A stretch of 64,000 nt of DNA from positions 129,073,605-129,137,604 of the forward strand of contig CP136064.1 in the NCBI GenBank assembly GCA_032622095.1, written 5' to 3'. The notes below the pieces were generated by a model. It had not been told where the DNA came from. It did not search any database and worked only from the letters and a program-made list of their open reading frames with translations. Below, one piece after another: positions 56,886 to 64,000 of this stretch; position 1 is the stretch's first letter; each line of letters begins with the position of its first letter. This DNA is from Siphonodentalium dalli (Eukaryota > Mollusca > Scaphopoda > Gadilida > Siphonodentaliidae). Made by a program: the position numbers and the translations under genes.

Positions 56886-56984
56886 GTATTATATTATATG
56901 TAAATAGTGTAAATATGTTTGTCAACTCTATATAATGCGTGTTAACTCACGATTGAGTTCATTAAAGCATTCATTCATATCTTC

Positions 56985-58131
56985 GTACCCAATATCCTAG
57001 ATTTATAAATATTTCCGCCCGGATTTGTGAATAGGGCTATGTCTTTATTATGCCTTTCCGACAGTACAGCCGGGTTTACGTTATATTTACCTGCACTATT
57101 GTTCAACACGCGTCCAATGAACTTATTCTATGGATGTACTCTTATGCATGGATGTGGTGTAATCTGCCATTTCCCTGGTATGGAAAACAACCTTTTTATA
57201 ACAACTATATGTCCCCTGATTATAGTTCTATGTATGAATTATAATATCAATCGTATTTCGAGTCTGTATAATTTATAAGCTATGAACTTTTCCTTTATCT
57301 AGGCCTAATACATTTACATTATTGCGGCGTAAATACTGTGCCCTGCTTTAACTTAAATTGTAAGCAATTTGGCTGACAGTGGGTTAAAGTACACCTGGTA
57401 TGTGACGTCACACGTCACATACGTCATTTCGATAACTCTTAACGTGATTTCCCTAAAACGTCTGCCACTTCAAGGTCCTACTGAACAAGGGCGAGCCAGG
57501 TTTCTATGTTGGGTGTACGACCAGATCGTGTTTTGTTTCTCTATTTGGTTTATGACTATACCTATGTTTATGTGGTCATTGGAATTCATACAACTATGGG
57601 GCTGTGCTGATTATTTTAAGGTAGCTATATTTCATTGTGCTTTCCAACTCGACTTTACATTCGTCGATTTTTCTTTGATAACCTGATCATATTGATCGTA
57701 CGTGCAGTATATAGCAGCTATACCATTATAGGGAATAATATATTATATGTATTATATACATGCTAACCTATATATATATATATATATATATTATGCACGC
57801 GTTCGTTTTACAGCCCCGATGCTGTACGCGATTTTGGTGCACCTTTCGCGCGCGTTCGGAGTTTGAAAATCTACATTGCTTGATATCAGGATGCATTTTG
57901 CCCAATTTTTCAGCATGGAGGTGTGGTTTGGTAATTTAAACTGCACGGTTCAATCTCTGGTGGCCATAGTAGGTCGGGAGCGTAAGAACCTAAACCTAAT
58001 AATGAAACGTACTGTATGTGAAGTTCGTTAATATACCAGAGACGCTCGCCTGATGACTTCAATTGCTGGCTATTTATTTCTGATTCCCAACATTTTAAAT
58101 ACCTATTTTCGGCTTGGTCTTAGTAAACATT
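56985..58131. other. Non-coding stretch
   Basis: Holds an (AT)n run at 57768-57790 and the CRE dyad at 57398. A 105-codon frame at 57369-57686 lacks an ATG start and any known domain. No confident gene. Confidence 0.45.
57398..57422. promoter_or_regulatory. Dyad with a perfect CRE (TGACGTCA)
   Basis: 11-bp arms GTATGTGACGT and ACGTCACATAC around CAC. The full CREB/ATF site TGACGTCA is at 57403-57410, with an ACGTCA half-site in the other arm. No adjacent gene supports a function. Confidence 0.3.
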
Positions 58132-58878
58132 TTCCAAAGTATATAATTTACGCCTCCTAATGTTATCAAGCTATGCTGACAATCAAACATAAAAAATATT
58201 ATTGTGTAGACTTTACTGTAGCAGTATAATGTTTGCAAACTATACTAAAAAACACTTATAAAGAGCGTTCCATTTGCATGCATATGCATTTTATATACAC
58301 TTATCTCTATACAATTCATATTATATTTGTGTCATTTTTTCAGTTTAATCCCTTCATACACTGCTAATGAACTTCGGGGTCGAGCCCTTTATATGTAACA
58401 ATCCTCAATTCATAATGTTGTTACCCCTTATTAATTGTAAGTGCATTACAATTCGTGCAATTATGTACGATATGAACATAGCTGTGTTACAGCACTAAAT
58501 TTATCATCTGGCAGTACACGAATGCATAAGCATACACTTTTGTTTACAATTAAGAATTTTTCCCCATAGTACAATCAGGAAGGTCTATGTGTACGTTTTA
58601 CAATAATTCGTGTATAGTATCATTTTTGTGGATATTGCTTGGTGTGTGGCCCTCGTGATATTACTACCCCTATGATTTAAACTAGCTGAACGGTTTGACT
58701 GGTACGCTGCCGTTCTATACTTATTCTATATTTATTTTGACATTCAAAATTGTCCGTGTGGCGCTTCGGAATGTGCACCTAGGTTTATTACACACCTTTG
58801 TCCATGTTACCGAAGACAGGTTTACCCCTGTAATCTACGGTGTTCCCAGCCCCCCTGGATCTCTATATTGTTACAACA
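58132..58878 (+). repeat. Repeat X, uninterrupted copy
   Basis: Contiguous form of 51885-52298 plus 53958-54293 at about 98-99 % identity. It is followed by GGTGCTACCACAACCGAGTA, which in the other copy precedes X. Confidence 0.92.
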
Positions 58879-58902
58879 GGTGCTACCACAACCGAGTAAC
58901 TT

Positions 58903-59466
58903 TATATACTATAATCGATATCAGTCATAGACATTACCAAGATTAGTGTAAACCTCTATGACGCAATTTTTTGTCCAATGGTCAGGACCCATTCCTTAAC
59001 CTCTTCGCTGCTAAATGACGTTATGACGTCGTGTGCTGGGCTGTTGACGTTATTGCCATTTTCCAATGGGAAACTATAACGGGAATACCACAAGCACTAT
59101 AAAACTGACTCGGTTGAAAGGCTATTATCGTTCACAATCGTGGTACAACATACACTGTAAGAAACTTGGAGATACAGTTATTCCGATGCACCAATCTCTG
59201 AGTTCCAGTTATGTATAATGGCCTACTTCTAGTGTGCTGAAGTAGGTCCGTAGTACCTACGGACCATATAGCACACGGCGTGCACTTTTGCGTCCGTAAT
59301 AGTTACGGACGTCATAGCAGCGAAGAGGTTAAAACAGGGTGGAAAAATCCCTGTATTTATAATGTTGTTAGATGATGAACTGGGGGCGCATCGTGGGGTA
59401 GCACGACATGGCGCATCATGAGGGAGCACGATGGGGCGCTTCGTGGGGGAGTGCGACGATTGAAAA
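58903..59466 (+). repeat. Repeat Y with internal MITE
   Basis: Inverse of 50330-50537 apart from the 333-bp insertion at 58996-59332. It ends in three ~26-bp near-repeats of GGCGCATCGTGGGGTAGCAC type (59383-59462). Confidence 0.88.
58996..59332. mobile_element. piggyBac-like MITE with TTAA duplication
   Basis: TTAA at both ends; TIRs CCTCTTCGCTGCTAAATGAC and the inverse of CCTCTTCGCTGCTATGACGT. The CCY... start resembles piggyBac termini. 329 bp without the TTAAs, no ORF. The empty TTAA survives in the inverted paralogue at 50439-50442. Confidence 0.92.
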
Positions 59467-59778
59467 AGGTTACATATGTTTATTTACATGTGTTTTTATA
59501 TATATTTATATGTACATGTGTTATCACCTCATCCAGTATATACTTACAAAGTATCAATGCTGACCCATTTACTTCGCTAATTATTCGTGTTGTTTTCATG
59601 TTTGCTCATGTTTTCTTCATTATTTGTATCACCTGTTCTGGTCGATCTAGAAAACTTCCTCAATTTATTGTAAAAAAAACACAGAAATGAAATCAACCCA
59701 CCACAGCCGGTCCTCGGCCTCTCCTACGAAATGACTAACATCAAGTGTCCAATCCATACACGGTCCCGCTTTCAGTGA
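59467..59778. other. Spacer and probable 5' UTR of the CR1-like LINE
   Basis: AT-rich; a minor frame rich in Ile/Phe/Val (to 59690) is not convincing. The LINE 5' boundary cannot be fixed. Confidence 0.4.
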
Positions 59779-60093
59779 TTGCCAAGTTCTATTTCCATCA
59801 TGTCGATATCATTTGAGCAGTACCGTGCATCAATTGGACGTTTTGATCTTAAAAAGAGTGTCCACTTGCCGAAAACATCAAATATAAGCACAAGTTATCA
59901 ACAAAGATGGAAAATGAAAATTCACCAATTTCTACTGGGTATTATATTAGCAATTTTACTTGTAAGGTCTGGAGTAGAAAGGAACCCAGGGCCAGTCAGT
60001 GATCGATCAACGAAAAAAATAACTATATTCCACAAGAACATACGGAGCGAGCATACGCCACAAACTCGAAAAAATAGTAGATTTTATCACTGA
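59779..60093 (+). pseudogene. LINE N-terminus with 2A-like motif
   Basis: 104 codons from a non-ATG start; in-frame ATGs follow at once (59797, 59803). A hydrophobic stretch HQFLLGIILAILL leads into VRSGVERNPGP. The canonical 2A core is D(V/I)ExNPGP; here Gly replaces the Asp. 2A-like sequences at LINE N-termini are documented for APE-type elements of sea urchins and molluscs. The frame is lost right after HKNIRS, at the start of the endonuclease. Confidence 0.8.
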
Positions 60094-60094
60094 C

Positions 60095-61110
60095 TACGAT
60101 ATATCAGCTTTCACTGAAACTCACTTAGATCTCTCTTTTTCCTCAGAAAATCTAGAAATCACTGGTTATTGTAGCCCAATAAGAGAAGACAGAAATTCAG
60201 AAGGAGGTGGAATATGTATATATTTTGCAGAGCATCTAATATATTGTAGAAGACATGATCTGGAGTTTGATTCCTCAATAATTTGGTTCGAAATATGTCC
60301 AAATCGCGACTATTCCTGTTCGGGTTGTCTTACATATCTGATCAATACTGTCACCCGAGATATTGGGAATTATTGGAAACATCTATTCATGATGCACTAG
60401 ACATAACTGAAAACATTATACTAACCGGGAATTACAATTCAAATCTCCTTGATCCGGCTTCAAAATTAAATGATATAATCAACGTTTACACCCTAAAAGG
60501 CGTAGTCACGTCCCCAACAAGTGTTACTCAAAGTTCTCAAACACTATTGGACCCTATAATTATTAATGGCGATTTTAATCTGCAAGATGCTGATACCATA
60601 GATTTGGAAATTTCTGACCATTACGGTGTCTATGCGACCCTCTGCTATGATAATAATAGCACATCCTCTTTTAAAAGACACATCTGGGACTATAAACACG
60701 CTAACTTCGTAAGGGCGGGTAATCTGATAAATGACCTGAAATGGAATGATCTTCTTCTCCCCCTTGAATTAAATGAAGCTGTAGAACTTTTCACTAAAAC
60801 ATTTATTGATATTATGTATAAATGTATCCCATTTAAACAAGTCACCATCCGAACAAATGATAAACCATGGTTCAATTCAGAAATACGCAGACAGATAAGA
60901 CGTAGAGACATGTTGAGATCGATTGCTATTAAAAAAAATACCTCAGAAACATGGAAAAAAATTAAACAATATCGAAATCATATCAATAACATGAAGAAAT
61001 ACGCTAAGGTACAATTTAATGAAAATTTAGAAGAACGCATTAGTACATCTGATTCAAAAGACTACTGGCAATTAATTAATTACCTCCTCAACAAAAAAAG
61101 ACAACATTAA
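60095..61110 (+). pseudogene. LINE endonuclease and linker remnant
   Basis: Frame 1 (60050-60300) reads DFITDYDISAFTETHLDLSF (catalytic Glu present). After a shift, 60283-61110 reads LTGNYNSNLLDPASKLNDII, then ISDHYGVYATL (catalytic Asp-His present) and a linker ending in WQLINYLLNKKRQH. The Asp of GDFN is Asn, expected to cripple cleavage. Confidence 0.85.
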
Positions 61111-61181
61111 TTCCCCCGCTGTATAGCCCAGAAGGTGGGGTAAAAATGGATTCTAAATCATATGAAATTAACGATTTTTAA

Positions 61182-62584
61182 AATGCACAAATTCTAAACA
61201 AAAGATTCATTTTAAATTCCTTTGATGATTCAAGAAAATCGTTACCCCCGTTGACCTCTAAAACACAGAATACACTGACTGAAATTCCTTTCGAAATGCA
61301 AGAGGTAATAGATGTTATACTAGCTTTGAAAACAAACAAGGCACATGGACATTGGTGACATAAGTGCTAAAATGTTACGCTGTACTGCACAGCAGATTGC
61401 TTTACCATTGTCATTACTATTTAAAAAATCTCTGGAGGTTGGAATATTCCCGTCTTCTTGGAACGATGCGAATGTTATACCAATCTTTAAAAAAGGGGAC
61501 CCCGCTGATAGTGCCAATTACAGACCTATTTCATTGTTACCTTGTCTGGCCAAAGTATTTGAAAGATTGGTTCTAAAATATGTTTCCACTTTTGTTATTG
61601 AAAATAATCTCATATACGAGATTCATGGTCGGTCACAGTACAGTTTATCAACTAATTGATATATATCACCACCTATGCCAGTACCTAGATAAAGGTCTTT
61701 ACACGTCTTCCATAATTTTTGATATTTCGAAAGTATTCGAAAGGGTCTGGCATAGGGGGCTAATATATAAATTGCAGCAATATGGGATTTCAGGAAAACT
61801 TCTGAACTGGTTTCAAGATTACTTAGTTAATAGACGACAAAGAGTATTGGTAAACAATACTTACTCTAAATTTGAAATTATACCATCCGGAGTGCCCCGA
61901 GGTTCAATCATGGGGCTTTTTCTCTTCTTAATTTTTATAAACGATCTGCCCAACAATCTCTGCTCAAAAGCTCGAATATACGCCGACGACACCTACATCA
62001 CTGCTTCTCATAATGACCTACAATCCCTAGCAAGACAACTCAACAATGATCTCGAAATCGTATCACAATGGTCCAACAACTGGCTAGTAAACTTTAACCC
62101 AACAAAGACCAAAGCTAAGTCTTTTTCCCTAACTAACAAAGACCAGACCCCAAAACTATTTTTCCAAAACGAAGAAATAACCTTCATTAAATCGCATAGA
62201 CACCTCGGTCTCGATATCCAAGCAAATTTAAATTGGAATGATCACATTGAAAATATCTGTCGACGAGTATCAGGAAGACTATCCAAACTCAGAAAATTTA
62301 AATACAGTATCAATAGAAAGACGCTTGAAAAAATCTACAATATTTATATTCTGCCTATAATGGACTATTCTGATATTCTCTGGGCGAACGCACCAAAATA
62401 CTTGACTGATAAACTTGAAAGACTTCATAAAGAAGCTGCCATAATTGTAACAGGACTTAACCGATCGGTATCCGATAAAGACATAATCCTTGAAATCCTC
62501 GAGCCCACGCTCAGTAATAGACGCGAACATCATCAATTACACTACATATATAAAATTACTAACAACCTTGCACCCAACTACTAA
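61182..62584 (+). pseudogene. LINE reverse transcriptase remnant
   Basis: Starts in the frame NAQILNKRFILNSFDDSRKS, continues through RT fingers (61345-61640), shifts frame at about 61630 and runs 61640-62584 through palm and thumb. The YADD box is intact. The TAA at 62582 precedes further in-frame homologous sequence, so it is a nonsense mutation, not the natural end. Confidence 0.9.
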
Positions 62585-62762
62585 TCAACTATCTTACCTC
62601 CTCGTGCTGGGAATATCTCGAGATACTCAAAGCGGAATCCTGGAAACTTCTATTGTTACTTCTGTCACACAGAACATTTAAAAAAATCCTTCCTACCCTT
62701 TATGACACAATCATGGAATAAGCTTCCAACTATCGTAACTGATACGTTTAACCTAACAGAAT

Positions 62763-63264
62763 TTAAAGGCACGTGCGGCCTTAATTGTCGAAAATATTCA
62801 TATTTGTTCCAAACACCGTAAACAGAAAAACATTAAAACGCATACAGTTCCGTTCATATATACCATGACCATCGCGTAAACAGCATGTTATCATAAAGAC
62901 CTACTATATTTTACCTAAGCAATAGCCTGATTGTGTTACAGAAGACAGCACAATGCTACTTGCTAATCACACATAAATGGCATAAACGCTCTTTATTAGT
63001 TCCATATCAGGTATTCACCAACAAATAACGCTCTTTATGTTTATCATCATAATATAAACAAACACCAGAAAAGTAACTTTTTATGCTTTTGTTTACATAA
63101 CAATGGTCAAACAAATGACCATAACATACTGTTTATGCGATATTTCTTATTTGTATACGGACAAAGTCTATCTACATTTTGATGTTCTTTCTGTTTGTGG
63201 CGGTTTTTGACGGGTGGAAATATTTTCACAGGATACCCACCGCCAAGGCCAACCGTGTCTTTAA
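62763..63264 (-). mobile_element. TTAA MITE (family A), nested in the CR1-like LINE
   Basis: TTAAAGGCACGTGCGGCCTT at the left, the inverse of TTAAAGACACGGTTGGCCTT at the right. The LINE frame reads ...FNLTEF up to the left TTAA and resumes with FKVNLSFIDLTLK at the right one, so the host frame is unbroken without the insert. Orientation is opposite to the copy at 52802. Contains CGCTCTTTATTAGTTCCATA at about 62988. Confidence 0.9.
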
Positions 63265-63592
63265 GGTCAATCTTAGTTTTATAGATTTGACCCTCAAACC
63301 ACCTCCTTATTATCAAACTGGGAGTCGGAAAGAAAATATTATCCATTCTAAAATTCGCAACGGTTGCAGTGAACTTCGCTTAGATATGTTTGATAACTTT
63401 ATAGCCGAAAGCCCAGTGTGTAATTGTGGCACAGAGATCGAGGATGCCTTACACTTCTTTTTCGAATGTCCATTGTTCCGACCGCAAAGAACTAAATTAT
63501 ATGACAGAATAGATGAGTATGCTTTCACAATAATAGACGTAAACCACTTCCTCAGAGGCGCCCCAAACATTCCACAGCATCGAAACCAATAG
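63265..63592 (+). pseudogene. LINE C-terminal domain after the MITE
   Basis: VNLSFIDLTLKPPPYYQTGS, then IIHSKIRNGCSELRLDMFDN and the Cys/His block CNCGTEIEDALHFFFECPLF, stop at 63590-63592. It is in frame with the LINE upstream of the MITE and intact. Confidence 0.88.
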
Positions 63593-64000
63593 ACGCCACA
63601 TCCGTCCAATCTCGCTACTCTCATCAAGGACGGCCTCGGACAATCGCCACTATGACCAGTCACATGATCTCCGGTCATGTCATCCATACCCGGAAGAGAT
63701 TGCACGTCGGCAGACATTTTTGTTCCAAAGAGAAACTTCTCTCGTCGTTTTTCATAAGTAAACTGAGTAATGTTTTCAAATAACTTCGGTGCAGTCATCG
63801 ACTAATGATATAATATGACCACGCGGATTGGTTCATGGGTTCCCAATACGATTAATTTGATTTACCAGCCGCTTGAATCGGTGCACATGGCATTCTGCGT
63901 TTTCGACGTATTAACCCCCACGACCCATTCAGCGATCGAAATGACAAACTGTTAACCTGAAGACCCAGACTTCCCTTGCCCTATGTTTTCCTGAGTAATT
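63593..64000. other. LINE 3' UTR and right flank
   Basis: Probably the 3' UTR of the CR1-like LINE at first; its end could not be placed. A 161-codon minus-strand frame here is antisense to the LINE C-terminus and is not supported. Confidence 0.4.

Larger units (their letters stand above)
54512..56980 (+). mobile_element. 5'-truncated LINE with nearly complete RT
   Basis: Coding sequence is recognisable from about 54515 (NGYDSLRRACKSPKLFWSTI). Then follow RT blocks SGKSPGSDNI, FPERWTEGLIQPIFKKKGKR, DSYRGITLLS, EFQAGFRKNHSTVDN and CCFIDFKKAFDTVWRDGL with the catalytic Asp. A one- or two-base deletion in GVRQGE-(N)LSPLLF at about 55380 shifts the frame. The next 435 codons hold VLYADDTIIL (catalytic YADD), the thumb, and a C-terminal NHRLGVETSRWG...CTLCGQTDANDEYHII zinc-binding block, stop at 56695-56697. 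The endonuclease is missing. It ends near ATTAAAGCATTCATTCAT (56963). Clade not assigned. Confidence 0.92.
59779..63592 (+). mobile_element. CR1/L2-like LINE, near full-length, dead, split by a MITE
   Basis: In order: a short N-terminal region ending LVRSGVERNPGP (2A-like, 59959-59994); APE-type endonuclease with HKNIRS, AFTETHLD, GNYNSNLL (usual GDFN) and ISDHYGVY; a linker; RT with DVILALKTNKAHG, FPSSWNDANVIPIFKKGDP, NYRPISLLPCLAKVFERL, IIFDISKVFERVWH (catalytic Asp kept) and RIYADDTYI; thumb SHRHLGLDIQANLNWNDHIE; and a C-terminal region with SPVCNCGTEIEDALHFFFEC. Lesions: frameshifts near 60050, 60300 and 61630, stops near 61111, 61179 and 62582, another frame change near 61340, and a 502-bp MITE at 62763-63264. 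The stop at 62582 is in frame with the sequence that follows (LPPRAGNISRYSKR). Confidence 0.92.

Noticed and set aside
56700-56903. Asp/Asn-rich 67-codon ORF
   Set aside because: Translation of a (GAT)n microsatellite in the LINE 3' UTR.
57369-57686. 105-codon ORF downstream of the CRE
   Set aside because: No ATG start, no domain, and the dyad lies inside the frame; kept only as unassigned sequence.
63313-63798. 161-codon minus-strand ORF
   Set aside because: Antisense to the well-supported LINE C-terminal domain.

Overview
The window is eukaryotic nuclear DNA from an animal, most likely a marine mollusc or another lophotrochozoan. It is AT-rich and has no operons or rRNA. Almost every recognisable coding segment is a broken transposon gene. 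The non-LTR retrotransposon families, the short Helitrons with (CTGT)n near the 5' end, and arrays built on the half-site AAGGTCA are all types familiar from bivalve and gastropod genomes. The species cannot be named from sequence alone. No intact, clearly conserved host gene was found.

Layout. 0-6 kb: a minisatellite, a decayed C2H2 zinc-finger gene on the minus strand with a close AATAAA signal, and a 348-bp TTAA-flanked MITE. 6-12 kb: short tandem arrays, two blocks of a ~135-bp satellite on either side of a small one-TM ORF, and a few weak exon candidates. 12-18 kb: two minus-strand LINE fragments, an 86-nt near-perfect hairpin and a 920-bp fold-back element ending in TTAA. 18-25 kb: a nuclear-receptor half-site array, a CAGGG-type MITE and a 1.06-kb inverted repeat. 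25-30 kb: short Helitrons and a 3.7-kb LTR element with no recognisable gag or pol, itself carrying a nested Helitron. 30-42 kb: several tandem arrays (three loci with the same ~170-bp period), a 460-bp direct repeat with gene-like scraps, a hAT-type element and truncated MITEs. 42.6-49.2 kb: one 6.6-kb Helitron whose insertion point is proven by an empty paralogous site at 32.7 kb and whose inside is a nearly identical 3.28-kb tandem duplication. 50-64 kb: a nest of elements. A Mutator-like (MULE) element sits inside a dispersed repeat, and a TTAA MITE sits inside its transposase. Downstream are a LINE with a damaged reverse transcriptase, a second TTAA MITE with its own empty site, and a CR1-like LINE (2A-like motif, endonuclease, RT) split by another TTAA MITE.

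The theme is transposon nesting that can be dated and checked inside the window. Four insertions (one Helitron, one MULE, two TTAA MITEs) have a readable pre-insertion state: an uninterrupted paralogous copy for the Helitron, the MULE and one MITE, and a restored reading frame for the other MITE. At least four different MITE families use TTAA as target, and several otherwise different repeats share a box around CGCTCTTTATT. No previously undescribed host system could be demonstrated. The best candidates for new biology are the Helitron with its internal duplication, the TTAA families, the circularly permuted repeat pair and the hairpin at 12.6 kb.
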